A DNA stretch of 64,000 nucleotides. It comes from Acetatifactor sp. GTDB taxonomy: Bacteria; Bacillota; Clostridia; Lachnospirales; Lachnospiraceae. The notes beneath the pieces were generated by a model. The model was given only the letters and a program-made list of their open reading frames with translations. It was not told the DNA's origin and searched no databases. Numbering within the stretch: position 1 is the stretch's first letter; each line of letters begins with the position of its first letter. Below, piece after piece: positions 44,484 through 53,478 of this stretch. The position numbers and the translations under genes were made by a program. The stretch lies in the NCBI GenBank assembly GCA_024693365.1, contig JAILLF010000060.1, positions 36,666 through 100,665 of the forward strand, in the 5' to 3' direction.

Positions 44484-45161
44484 CTACTCCTGTGGGATCA
44501 AATATCCCTGTCCAAACTTTGTTTCAATGAAATTATCCAATCCGGCCTGCTCTAATTTCTTGCGGAGGCGTCCCACGTTGACCGTCAGCGCGTTCTCATC
44601 CACAAAGGAATCCGTCTGCCAGAGCGCCTCCATGAGCTTCTCGCGGCTCACGATCTTTCCCTTATTCTTCATGAGCACCATGAGAATCCTAAATTCATTT
44701 TTTGACAGCGGTATCTTTTCCCCCGAAAAGCTAAGACTCCCGTCCTCCGTATTCAGAAGGGCGCCGCGGTGCTCCATCACTGCAACGCTTTCTGCAAAAT
44801 CATAGGTTCTGCGGAGCAGCGCCTGCACCTTCGCCACCAGAACACTGCCGTCAAAGGGCTTTGCAATGAAATCATCCGCCCCCATGGTCATGGCCATGAC
44901 GATATTCATGTTGTCCGCGGCAGAGGAAACAAAAATGATGGGGACCTTTGACGTGGCGCGGATCTCCTTACACCAATGATATCCATTCATAAATGGAAGG
45001 GAAATGTCCAAAAGCACCAGATGTGGCGCATACTCCGCAAATTCCGCCGTCACCTTTTTAAAATCCGTGACGATCCTCACTTCCATGTCCCAGCTCTTTA
45101 ATTGCTGCGCCACTGCCTCCCGGATCCCAGGCTCATCCTCCACAATCATAATCTTATACAT
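44484..45161 (-). CDS. OmpR-family response regulator (BceR type)
   Basis: 225 residues. Receiver domain with VEDEPGIREAV and phosphoacceptor D52 in LVLLDISLPFMNG; K near residue 100 in DFIAKPF. C-terminal winged helix with LSKNEFRILMVLMKNKGKIV and LRKKLEQAGLDNFIET. The ATG at 45161 follows GAAAGG. It probably controls the adjacent transporter promoter. Confidence 0.95.
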   Translation of the reverse strand: MYKIMIVEDEPGIREAVAQQLKSWDMEVRIVTDFKKVTAEFAEYAPHLVLLDISLPFMNGYHWCKEIRATSKVPIIFVSSAADNMNIVMAMTMGADDFIAKPFDGSVLVAKVQALLRRTYDFAESVAVMEHRGALLNTEDGSLSFSGEKIPLSKNEFRILMVLMKNKGKIVSREKLMEALWQTDSFVDENALTVNVGRLRKKLEQAGLDNFIETKFGQGYLIPQE

Positions 45162-45227
45162 AGCGTTACCGCCTTTCCTGTCATAACGTAAATTCGCCAT
45201 TCTCAATTACTTTGACAAATCTCTCTT

Positions 45228-45257
45228 AGTATAATGGATTTCCCGTTTTCTTGTCAA
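45228..45257 (-). promoter_or_regulatory. Predicted promoter of the two-component genes
   Basis: TTGACA (45257-45252) and TATACT (45233-45228) are 18 bp apart on the minus strand. Confidence 0.7.
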
Positions 45258-45288
45258 CTTTTGGCAGTTGCGCGATACATTCGCTTAC

Positions 45289-45318
45289 CGTGTCACGGGG
45301 ACGTGTCTACTGACACGT
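45289..45318. repeat. REP-like element with two competing hairpins
   Basis: CGTGTCA (45289-45295) and ACGTGTC (45301-45307) can each pair with the single 3' arm TGACACGT (45311-45318). It lies directly after the amidase stop codon. Confidence 0.45.
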
Positions 45319-45843
45319 TCAAAGACTCTCTAAGATTCCGGCTGCGATGGCGGCCGCGACCTCATCGAATCGGCTGTCAAGCAAAGCATTGTCTGCATCC
45401 GTGTTGATAAATCCAACCTCGACAAGCACGGCCGGCATGCTGGTGCGGCACAGCACTGCAAGATTCGGCCTCTCCTGGATTCCCTGATTGGCAAATCCCA
45501 CCTTTTCGAGCTCCGCGTTAATGTTTCTTGCCATCCGCGCGGCCGAGCCATACTTGTTATATACGAGGCTCTCCACCCCCGTATACTGATTGGGATATGG
45601 GCTCGAATTCCGGTGAATGGAGACAAAGTAGTCCGCTCCCGCCTGGTTTGCCTCCGCGGCCTTCTGCGCTGGCGATTCATAGACGTCCGTCGTCCTCGTA
45701 TAATAGACGTCCTGTCCGTTTCTTTCCAGGATTTTTCCCACTGCCAACACCAGCTGCAGCGCATCATCCTTCTCCTGTCTTCCCTGGTACGTGGCGCCCG
45801 GGTTTTCTCCTCCGTGTCCGGCATCCAAAACGATCAAAGCCAT
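45319..45843 (-). CDS. N-acetylmuramoyl-L-alanine amidase (Amidase_3), leaderless
   Basis: About 174 residues. Zinc-amidase motifs: VLDAGHGGENPG with H10, VSIHRNSSPY with the second His, and VLVEVGFINTDADN with the catalytic Glu. No signal peptide and no wall-binding domain. The ATG at 45843 follows GGGAGG. It would cut peptidoglycan stem peptides, so how it reaches the wall is unclear; release by lysis or an unusual export route are options. Confidence 0.9.
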   Translation of the reverse strand: MALIVLDAGHGGENPGATYQGRQEKDDALQLVLAVGKILERNGQDVYYTRTTDVYESPAQKAAEANQAGADYFVSIHRNSSPYPNQYTGVESLVYNKYGSAARMARNINAELEKVGFANQGIQERPNLAVLCRTSMPAVLVEVGFINTDADNALLDSRFDEVAAAIAAGILESL

Positions 45844-45947
45844 AAAAAACCTCCCGCATTCATGGTACGTAAGTTTCTCATTCCATGATATGCGGGAGAT
45901 TTGAAAGCGTCCCATCTTGTTTATAAAACCAGAGAGCCCGGCGTCCG

Positions 45948-47711
45948 TCAACCCGCGAACTGGCTGTTGTACAGGTTCGTGTAGAATCCGTTCTGCGCAA
46001 GCAGCGTCTCGTGATTTCCCTGCTCGATGATATTTCCGTCCCTCATGACAAGGATCACGTCCGCCTCGCGGATGGTGGAAAGTCTGTGGGCCACGATAAA
46101 GCTCGTTCTTCCCTCCATCATTTTTGCAAAGGCCTTCTGGATCCGGATTTCCGTTCTGGTATCGATAGAACTCGTCGCCTCATCCAGAATCAGCATGGGC
46201 GGCAGACACAGCATCACGCGCGCAATGCATAGGAGCTGCTTCTGGCCCTGGGAAAGACTTCCGCCGTCCTCCGTGATCACGGTGTGGTAGCCCTTCGGGA
46301 GACGCTTGATAAAGCTGTGAGCATGCGCCGCCTTTGCTGCGGCCTTCACTTCCTCTTCCGTCGCTTCGGGCTTCCCCATGCGGATGTTGTCGAGGATCGT
46401 TCCGCCGCGAAGCCAGGTCTCCTGAAGCACCATGCCATAGTTTGTTCTAAGGCTTCCCCTGGTCAGGTGCCGCACGTCGACTCCCTCCACGGAAATGCTT
46501 CCGGAATTCACGTCATAAAAACGCATCAGCAAATTGATGACGGTGGTCTTGCCGCAGCCCGTAGGTCCCACGATTGCCACTCTCTGACCGGGCTTTACGC
46601 TAAGGTTGAAGTTCTCGATCAGCTTCTTCTCAGGCACGTAGGAGAAGTACACGTTCCGAAGCTCCACGTTGCCCTTTGCCTCGCCTAGCACGACCGCGTC
46701 CGCATCCTCAGGCACTTGCGGCTTTTCATCGATCAGCGCAAAGACTCTGGAGGCGCAGACAAATGCGTTCTGCAACTCCGTCACCACGCCCGAGATCTCG
46801 TTAAAAGGCTTAGTATACTGGTTTGCATATCTCAGGAAACAATAGAGATTTCCGACGGAGATGCCTCCCCCAATCGCCAGGAACGCACCAAAAATCGCCA
46901 CGCCCGCATACACGATACTGTTAACGAATCTTGTACAGGGATTTACCAGTGAGGAATAAAAGATCGCTTTCAGCGAGCACTTCTGCAGTCTGTCATTGAT
47001 CTCGCCGAATTGTTCCTTAACGGCCTCTTCCCGCGAGAACATGCGGACAACCTTCTGGTTCTCCACCATCTCATTAATGAGGGCCGTCTGTTCTCCCCTC
47101 GTCTTGCTCTGCTCCTGGAACATGTCATGCGTGTGCGTTGCAATGAACTTTGCAACCAGAAAAGAAACCGGCGTAAGGCACACTACGACAAGCGCGATCG
47201 GAGCACTGTAGATCAGCATGAAAACCAACGTTCCGCCAATGGTCAGCACGCCCGTAAAGAGCTGTGTAAAGCCCATGAGCAGGCCATCCGCGAACGTGTC
47301 AACGTCTGCAACGACGCGGCTTACCACGTCGCCCGCCGCATGACTGTCGAGATAGCTCAGCGGCAGGATCTCGATTTTCTGGAAGGCATCCCGCCGAATG
47401 TCCCGCACCACGTGATAGCAAACGTAATTATTACAGGTATTCATGATCCACTGTGCGGCTGCAGTGATCAAGATGGCAATTCCTAGCTTCTTCAGCAGTT
47501 CCGTGATCACTGCCATGTCCACTTCACCCAGTCCGATCATCTCGTCGACCGCCTTACCGGTGAGGATGGGCACGTACAGCGTAAGGGCCACAGTGACAGC
47601 TGCTAAAACAAATGACAAAAACAGCATGAACCAATACTTCCTTATGTATTGAAAGACCTTGTTCCAAGTCGCCTTCTTGTCTAACGCAAGCTTTTCCTTC
47701 GTCTTAGCCAA
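45948..47711 (-). CDS. ABC exporter, fused permease/ATPase (subunit B)
   Basis: 587 residues. Six-helix membrane domain (residues 30-320), then an ATPase with Walker A GPTGCGKTTVINLL, signature SLSQGQKQ and Walker B LILDEATSSID. Overlaps the preceding ABC gene by 8 bp, so the two likely form a heterodimer. The catalytic Glu after Walker B is present (LDEATSS), in contrast to the partner's LDDSASALD. Confidence 0.93.
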   Translation of the reverse strand: MAKTKEKLALDKKATWNKVFQYIRKYWFMLFLSFVLAAVTVALTLYVPILTGKAVDEMIGLGEVDMAVITELLKKLGIAILITAAAQWIMNTCNNYVCYHVVRDIRRDAFQKIEILPLSYLDSHAAGDVVSRVVADVDTFADGLLMGFTQLFTGVLTIGGTLVFMLIYSAPIALVVVCLTPVSFLVAKFIATHTHDMFQEQSKTRGEQTALINEMVENQKVVRMFSREEAVKEQFGEINDRLQKCSLKAIFYSSLVNPCTRFVNSIVYAGVAIFGAFLAIGGGISVGNLYCFLRYANQYTKPFNEISGVVTELQNAFVCASRVFALIDEKPQVPEDADAVVLGEAKGNVELRNVYFSYVPEKKLIENFNLSVKPGQRVAIVGPTGCGKTTVINLLMRFYDVNSGSISVEGVDVRHLTRGSLRTNYGMVLQETWLRGGTILDNIRMGKPEATEEEVKAAAKAAHAHSFIKRLPKGYHTVITEDGGSLSQGQKQLLCIARVMLCLPPMLILDEATSSIDTRTEIRIQKAFAKMMEGRTSFIVAHRLSTIREADVILVMRDGNIIEQGNHETLLAQNGFYTNLYNSQFAG

Positions 47712-49506
47712 CGCTCATCGCCCCCTTTCTCTCCTCAGGATACTGGGAATAATAGATTTCCTGATATACTTCACAATTCTCCAAGAGTTCATCATGGGTT
47801 CCAAGTCCTGCCACGCGGCCATCCTCCAAGACAAGGATCTGATCCGCGTGCCTAATGCTGGAAGCCCTCTGGGAAACAATGAACGTCGTAGTCTCATCCT
47901 TGATGCTCTTAATGGAATTGCGGAGCTTTGCATCCGTCGCGTAATCCAGTGCGGAGGCACTGTCATCCAAGATCAGAATCTCAGGCCTTCTGATCAGTGC
48001 TCTCGCGATGGTCAGACGCTGGCGCTGTCCGCCCGAGAAATTCCGGCCATTCTGGGCAACCTCTGCCTCCAGCATGCCGTCTTTTCCTTCGACGATCTCT
48101 TTTGCCTGCGCAAGCTCCAGCGCACGCCACATCTCCTCATCGGTGGCATCCTCTTTGCCCCAGAGAAGGTTGGAACGAATGGTTCCCTGGAAAAGAACCG
48201 CCTTCTGCGGAACCACGCCAATGCGCTTTCTAAGCTCCGTCTCGTCATGGTCCTGAAGGTTCTTTCCGTCCAAGGTGATGCTTCCCTTCGTCGCTTCATA
48301 AAACTTAGGGATCAAGTTCACAAACGAAGTCTTTCCCGAGCCGGTGCCTCCGATGACGCCAATGACGTCGCCCCTGCGCACGTCAATGCTGACGTCCTCC
48401 AGCGTCTCCTCGCCTGCGCCCTTATATTTCAAAGACACGTGATCAAACGTAAGGAACCCGCCCTTTCTGCCTCGAACGGACTCACTGATAAAGGGAACCT
48501 TGCGGTCTTCCGCATCCGCATCACCCGCTGTAGTCCTCTCCCCTTCTGCATCGTCATCTGCATTCTCTCCGATCTCCAACACTGCTGCCACTCTGTCAGC
48601 ACATGCCATTGCCTTCGTCATCAATATGATCAGGTTAGCAAGCTTCACAAGCTCCACAAGGATCTGTGCCATGTAATCCAAAATTGCAACCACCTGACCT
48701 TGGGAGAGGTCTCCGATCTCCACCTTCAGCCCGCCCTTATAAATCAAGACTATGGCTGCCACGTTCACGATCACGTAGGTCACCGGATTCATGCAGGCGC
48801 TGATCTTTCCAACGAATTTCTGCATGTTTGTCAGATTCTGATTGTTCTCCTGGAACCGCTCTTCCTCTCTCTGTTCCTGATGGAACGCGCGGATCACGCG
48901 GACGCCAGTCAAATTCTCCCTTGTGATTCCGAGTACCTTGTCAAGCCCGCCCTGCACCTTCTTGTACAGCGGCATGGTGATCAGCATGATGCCAAACACG
49001 ATCAAGGCAAGCAAAGGGATTGCAACCACAAATACCAATGCCATCTCGACGTCAATCGTAAACGCCATGATCATGGCACCAAATACCACGATCGGGGATC
49101 TAAGGAACAAACGGAGCGTCATGTTCACGCCGGACTGCACTTGATTCACGTCACTGGTCATGCGCGTAATCATTGTAGAAGTCCCGGCCTGATCCACTTC
49201 CGTAAACGAAAGCCCTTCAATGTGTCCGAATAACACTTCCCTCAGTTTGGTCGAAAAGCCTACGGCCGCCTTTGCCGCAAAGAATTGCGCCGTCACCGCG
49301 CAGGACAAACCAATGACGGCAAGCACGATCAAAAGCGCCCCCATCTGAAGGACGCACGTCTTGTCACCCTGCCCCACGCCCACGTCAATAATCCTCACGA
49401 TAACCAGCGGCACAAAGAGTTCAAAGCACGCTTCCAAAAGCTTAAACAGCGGCGCAATGATACACTCCTTCCGGTAGCTTTTCAAATACTTCATTAACTT
49501 TCTCAT
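47704..49506 (-). CDS. ABC exporter, fused permease/ATPase (subunit A, degenerate site)
   Basis: 600 residues. Six-helix membrane domain, then Walker A GGTGSGKTSFVNLI, signature FSGGQRQR and Walker B LILDDSASALD. The Glu normally after Walker B is replaced by Asp, the usual sign of the degenerate site in heterodimeric exporters. The linker near residues 310-345 is acidic. Substrate unknown; multidrug or lipid export is typical. Confidence 0.93.
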   Translation of the reverse strand: MRKLMKYLKSYRKECIIAPLFKLLEACFELFVPLVIVRIIDVGVGQGDKTCVLQMGALLIVLAVIGLSCAVTAQFFAAKAAVGFSTKLREVLFGHIEGLSFTEVDQAGTSTMITRMTSDVNQVQSGVNMTLRLFLRSPIVVFGAMIMAFTIDVEMALVFVVAIPLLALIVFGIMLITMPLYKKVQGGLDKVLGITRENLTGVRVIRAFHQEQREEERFQENNQNLTNMQKFVGKISACMNPVTYVIVNVAAIVLIYKGGLKVEIGDLSQGQVVAILDYMAQILVELVKLANLIILMTKAMACADRVAAVLEIGENADDDAEGERTTAGDADAEDRKVPFISESVRGRKGGFLTFDHVSLKYKGAGEETLEDVSIDVRRGDVIGVIGGTGSGKTSFVNLIPKFYEATKGSITLDGKNLQDHDETELRKRIGVVPQKAVLFQGTIRSNLLWGKEDATDEEMWRALELAQAKEIVEGKDGMLEAEVAQNGRNFSGGQRQRLTIARALIRRPEILILDDSASALDYATDAKLRNSIKSIKDETTTFIVSQRASSIRHADQILVLEDGRVAGLGTHDELLENCEVYQEIYYSQYPEERKGAMSVG

Positions 49507-49509
49507 ATC

Positions 49510-50283
49510 CTACCCCTGTAAGTTCTCCACAATCAACTTCCTTGCATCCTGTTCCGTAATGCAATAACAATAGGTTTCATCGCGAAGGTCCAACTGACCC
49601 TCCCAAATCGAAATGCCTGCCTCTTCCTCCAGGATTGGCCTTCCCAAATATGGTGCCAAGCCATCGCCCGTCATCTTGCCATAGGCTTCCTTCCTGCACC
49701 ACAGGCTAAAGAATTCCAGCCTGGCATTCGTCTCAGAGGGCCGGAAGCACCCTGCTCTCTTCTCTGCAAAGATTCCCAGATAATCCTGCTCCTGCGTGGA
49801 ATAGTAACGCTCCGCCAGCTGCTCCCATCGAACTTCCGTGATCATTTGCAGATCAGCGCCAATCTCATGATCCGCGATCGCACAGAGCACCAGGTCACCG
49901 GAATGCGACAAGCTAAACGAAAGCTGCGAATCCTCAAAATAGGGCTTCCCTTTTTCGCCATGGCGATACCGCGGCTCCGGACACTTCGGAAGCTCCCTTA
50001 AACACCTTACGACCCGGGATGGCGTAAGGATTTGCGGCGCTTCCCGTCCGCTTTGACTCTTGTCACGGAAAAAGCCATTTTTACTCTCGTCCGGTAAAAG
50101 TCCGCTTTGACTCTCTGCCCACGCAAGCCGCAAAAGGACTCCCGCGCCAAGGCACAGTGCCTTCGCCCGACCTACCTTCATGCCCTGATACTTGAGAAGG
50201 CGCTCCCTGTCCAGAAGCGCCTCCATTTCCTGCATCATCGCTTGCTCTTGTCCCATATCCAAAAGATAACAGGCTTTCCACAT
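49510..50283 (-). CDS. 4'-phosphopantetheinyl transferase (Sfp type)
   Basis: 257 residues. Family signatures LSHSGDLVLCAIADHEIGADLQ near residue 135 in short parts and SLWCRKEAYGKMTGDGL near residue 195 include the magnesium Asp and Glu and the Lys. It activates carrier proteins. Residues 57-83 hold three 9-residue repeats (ESQSGLLPD, ESKNGFFRD, KSQSGREAP), an insert not needed for the fold. No carrier-protein or NRPS/PKS gene is visible nearby. It lies 3 bp upstream of the ABC pair and 3 bp after aspS. Confidence 0.88.
   Translation of the reverse strand: MWKACYLLDMGQEQAMMQEMEALLDRERLLKYQGMKVGRAKALCLGAGVLLRLAWAESQSGLLPDESKNGFFRDKSQSGREAPQILTPSRVVRCLRELPKCPEPRYRHGEKGKPYFEDSQLSFSLSHSGDLVLCAIADHEIGADLQMITEVRWEQLAERYYSTQEQDYLGIFAEKRAGCFRPSETNARLEFFSLWCRKEAYGKMTGDGLAPYLGRPILEEEAGISIWEGQLDLRDETYCYCITEQDARKLIVENLQG
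50035..50115 (-). repeat. 27-bp x 3 repeat inside the PPTase gene
   Basis: Three copies in frame; units 1 and 3 share 15 identical bases (50046-50060 and 50100-50114, exactly 54 bp apart). Confidence 0.8.
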
Positions 50284-50286
50284 AAA

Positions 50287-52083
50287 TTACTTCGTCTCCT
50301 CTTCGGGTACGATCTCCAGGCATAGCTCCCGAAGCTGCGCGGGATCCACCACGTTCGGGCAATCGCTCATGAGACAGGATGCATCCTTCACCTTCGGGAA
50401 TGCGATTACTTCACGGATGCTCTCCGCCTTCGTCAAAAGCATCACGAAGCGATCCAGGCCAATGGCCAGTCCTGCATGAGGCGGAACGCCATACTTAAAG
50501 GCATCCAAAAGGAATCCAAACTGCTCATGCGCCTTTTCATTCGTAAATCCAAGGGCACGGAACATTCTCTCCTGAACGTCATCCTGGAAAATACGAACGC
50601 TTCCGCCGCCAAGCTCCACGCCATTGAGCACAATGTCGTAAGCCTTAGCGCGAACCGCGCCGGGATCGCTCTCCAGCATCGGCAGGTCCTCCTCCATGGG
50701 CATGGTGAAGGGATGATGCATCGCAACAAATCTCTCCTCCTCGTCGCTCCACTCAAACTGAGGGAACTCCGTCACCCAAAGGAAATGAAACTGATTTTCA
50801 TCGATCAGGCCCAGCTGCCTTGCGAGCTCGCAGCGCAACGCGCCAAGTACGTTCCAAACGATCTTCAGGCGGTCTGCAGCAAATAAAAGCAAATCGCCGG
50901 GCTCACCCTGCATTGCGTCGACCAATGCCTTCAATTCCTCTTCCGTCATAAACTTCGCGAAGGAAGACTTATACGTGCCGTCAGGCAACACGCCAAGATA
51001 AGCCAGGCCCTTTACGCCATAGCCCTTTGCAAACTCTACCAGCGCGTCGATCTTCTTTCTGGGCATCTCTGCCTGTCCCTTTACGTTGATGCCGCGAACG
51101 CTTCCGCCTCCCTGAACGGCACCGGAGAATACGCTAAAGCCACAGTTTCTTACCACCTCGGAAACGTCCGTCAGTTCCAATCCAAATCTCGTGTCAGGCT
51201 TATCGGAACCAAAGCGGTTCATGGCCTCATTCCACGTCATGCGCTTCAGGGGAAGCTGCACGTCAAGGTCAATGGCTTCCTTGCAAACCTTTGCCACCAT
51301 ACGCTCAGTGGCATCCATAACGTCCTCTTCCGTCACAAAGCTCATCTCCAGGTCCACCTGCGTGAACTCAGGCTGACGGTCCGCGCGAAGGTCCTCGTCA
51401 CGGAAACACTTTGCAATCTGGAAATAACGGTCATATCCGGAGCACATCAGCAGCTGCTTAAAGATCTGGGGCGACTGCGGAAGCGCATAGAATGTTCCGG
51501 GATGTACGCGGCTCGGCACCAGATAATCTCTTGCGCCCTCTGGCGTAGACTTATTCAGGATCGGCGTCTCGATCTCCAAAAAACCTTCTGCTGCGAGGAA
51601 GGTACGGATTGTCGTAGCGATCTTGCTTCTCAGGATCAGGTTCTTTTGGATGTCAGGTCTTCTCAGATCCAAATAGCGATACTTTAATCTCAGTTCTTCC
51701 TTCGTCTTGGAATCTGCCTCGATAGGGAATGGCGGAGTCTGCGCCTCGGAAAGGATGCGGACCTCCTTCGCCTGAACCTCAATGGCACCAGTCGCCATCT
51801 TTTCATTTACGTCAGCATTTCTGCTCACCACTGTTCCCACAACGGCAACCACAAACTCGCTGCGCAGCTTACTGGCCTTTTCAAAGGCCTCACTGCCGCA
51901 AATCTCTTCCTCAAACAACACCTGCAGGATGCCGGAGCGGTCGCGCAGATCCACAAAGATCAGACCTCCTTTGTTTCTCTGCTTCTGCACCCATCCCATC
52001 ACGGTGACGGTCTGACCCACGTTCGCAACGGAGAGTTCCGCGCATCTGCAAGTCCTCTTCAATCCCTTCATTGACTCTGCCAT
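50287..52083 (-). CDS. aspS: Aspartyl-tRNA synthetase
   Basis: About 598 residues of the bacterial type. N-terminal OB anticodon domain (VMGWVQKQRNKGGLIFVDLR), class II motif 2 FRDEDLRADRQPEFTQVD, a GAD insert domain, and motif 3 GLAIGLDRFVMLL. The ATG at 52083 follows AAAGAGG. It is downstream of hisS, with a 13-bp tandem repeat in between; the two are often paired in Firmicutes. Confidence 0.97.
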   Translation of the reverse strand: MAESMKGLKRTCRCAELSVANVGQTVTVMGWVQKQRNKGGLIFVDLRDRSGILQVLFEEEICGSEAFEKASKLRSEFVVAVVGTVVSRNADVNEKMATGAIEVQAKEVRILSEAQTPPFPIEADSKTKEELRLKYRYLDLRRPDIQKNLILRSKIATTIRTFLAAEGFLEIETPILNKSTPEGARDYLVPSRVHPGTFYALPQSPQIFKQLLMCSGYDRYFQIAKCFRDEDLRADRQPEFTQVDLEMSFVTEEDVMDATERMVAKVCKEAIDLDVQLPLKRMTWNEAMNRFGSDKPDTRFGLELTDVSEVVRNCGFSVFSGAVQGGGSVRGINVKGQAEMPRKKIDALVEFAKGYGVKGLAYLGVLPDGTYKSSFAKFMTEEELKALVDAMQGEPGDLLLFAADRLKIVWNVLGALRCELARQLGLIDENQFHFLWVTEFPQFEWSDEEERFVAMHHPFTMPMEEDLPMLESDPGAVRAKAYDIVLNGVELGGGSVRIFQDDVQERMFRALGFTNEKAHEQFGFLLDAFKYGVPPHAGLAIGLDRFVMLLTKAESIREVIAFPKVKDASCLMSDCPNVVDPAQLRELCLEIVPEEETK

Positions 52084-52131
52084 TTTCAAGTCCTCTTTCA
52101 ATGTTTTTGCAACCCTCGGGGTAGTGTAATC

Positions 52132-52196
52132 CTTAAAACATTATCTTAAAATATTACCTTCAAATATTGTCTTAAAGTATAGTCTTAAGCTTATCT
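52132..52196. repeat. Five 13-bp tandem repeats between hisS and aspS
   Basis: CTTAAAA-like units start at 52132, 52145, 52158, 52171 and 52184, each exactly 13 bp apart; the consensus is CTTAAAATATTRT. The last unit covers the hisS stop codon. Confidence 0.8.
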
Positions 52197-53456
52197 TTTT
52201 AGTTCTTCCTTGTAGAACTCTTCGAATTCCACGTATCCTTCAGCTTGAAGTTGTTCTTTCTGGAATTTTTTGTTCTTGTTCATGCGTGCGACGAGAACTT
52301 GTTTGCCCTCAGCGCGGGCAGTTTGGGCCTTGGCGATGACTTCACAGAGCTTCCCGCCGGCCACGCCCTTCTCGATGAGATATGCAACCTTTGCGGGCGC
52401 CGTAGGCACCTTGAAGCCACTCTCCATGAGAAGGAGCACGATGCGCTCGAAGCCAATGGAGAAACCGCATGCGGGCACGTCCTGGCCGGTAAACTTGCCA
52501 ACCATCTTGTCGTATCTTCCGCCGCCTCCGCAGCTTCCGCCGAACTCAGGCATTGCGATTTCAAAGATCGTTCCGGTATAATAACTCATGCCGCGCACCA
52601 GCGTCGGATCAAATACCAGTTCAAAGGTATCCGCCTGCGTGGCCTTCACGCTATCCACGATCTCGCGGAAGGATGCCATCACGTCCGCATCCAAAAAATC
52701 TCCCAGCTTGTCCATGAGGCATGCGATTCCATCTGCGCTATTCTGAATCTCGGTGAACAGATCCAAATATTTCTTGCACTGCACGTCATCGCCGTAACCC
52801 TTCTCCAAAAGCTCTGCCATCACGCCGTCGGTGCCAATCTTGTCCATCTTGTCAAGCGTGATGAACACGCCGTCATAATCCTCTTCCTTGAAGCCTGCAT
52901 ACTTCGCCATCGCCTTTAAGATCCGGCGGTCATTGATGCGGATCTGGAAATTCTTGAAACCAAGCTTGCTGATGGTCGTCGTGGTTGCAAGGATCAGCTC
53001 GATCTCTGCAAGGTTTGATGCCTCGCCAAGAATGTCAATGTCACACTGCATAAACTGACGATAACGGCCTCTCTGAGGTCTGTCGGCACGCCATACGTTT
53101 CCCATCTGCAACGCCTTAAAAGGTGCGGGCAGATTTGCTGAATTATTGGAATAATAACGAACCAGCGGAACCGTTAGGTCATAGCGAAGTCCGCCATCCA
53201 CCACTTCCTCCTCCGTCGTGGCTTCTGCCACGTTCAGCTTCTCGCCACGCTTTAAGATCTTAAAGATCAGCTTTTCATTGTCACCGCCCTGCTTATTGGT
53301 CAGGTTCGCGATATTCTCCACGCAGGGAGTTTCAATGGAAGTAAATCCAAACTTACCGTAGGTCTCCTTGATCACGTCGATCACGTAATCGCGAATCTGC
53401 ATCTCCTCCGGCAAAATATCCTTCATGCCCGTCACGGGCTTTTTGCTAAGTGCCAT
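52191..53456 (-). CDS. hisS: Histidyl-tRNA synthetase
   Basis: 421 residues. Class II motifs: DLTVPLVRYYSNN, MGNVWRADRPQRGRYRQFMQ (motif 2), histidine loops LVRGMSYYTGTIFEIA and GGGGRYDKMVG, and ACGFSIGFERIVLLL (motif 3). The C-terminal anticodon domain has an alpha/beta fold. It starts 22 bp after the zinc-ribbon gene. Confidence 0.97.
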   Translation of the reverse strand: MALSKKPVTGMKDILPEEMQIRDYVIDVIKETYGKFGFTSIETPCVENIANLTNKQGGDNEKLIFKILKRGEKLNVAEATTEEEVVDGGLRYDLTVPLVRYYSNNSANLPAPFKALQMGNVWRADRPQRGRYRQFMQCDIDILGEASNLAEIELILATTTTISKLGFKNFQIRINDRRILKAMAKYAGFKEEDYDGVFITLDKMDKIGTDGVMAELLEKGYGDDVQCKKYLDLFTEIQNSADGIACLMDKLGDFLDADVMASFREIVDSVKATQADTFELVFDPTLVRGMSYYTGTIFEIAMPEFGGSCGGGGRYDKMVGKFTGQDVPACGFSIGFERIVLLLMESGFKVPTAPAKVAYLIEKGVAGGKLCEVIAKAQTARAEGKQVLVARMNKNKKFQKEQLQAEGYVEFEEFYKEELKR

Positions 53457-53478
53457 TCTTTTCTCTCTCTTTCCGTTC

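Noticed and set aside
47659..49233. 524-codon open frame opposite an ABC exporter gene
   Set aside because: Shadow of a clear ABC transporter; no recognisable family.
52084..52190. T-box between hisS and aspS
   Set aside because: No specifier stem or TGGNACCGCG-type sequence; the gap is too short and consists of 13-bp repeats.
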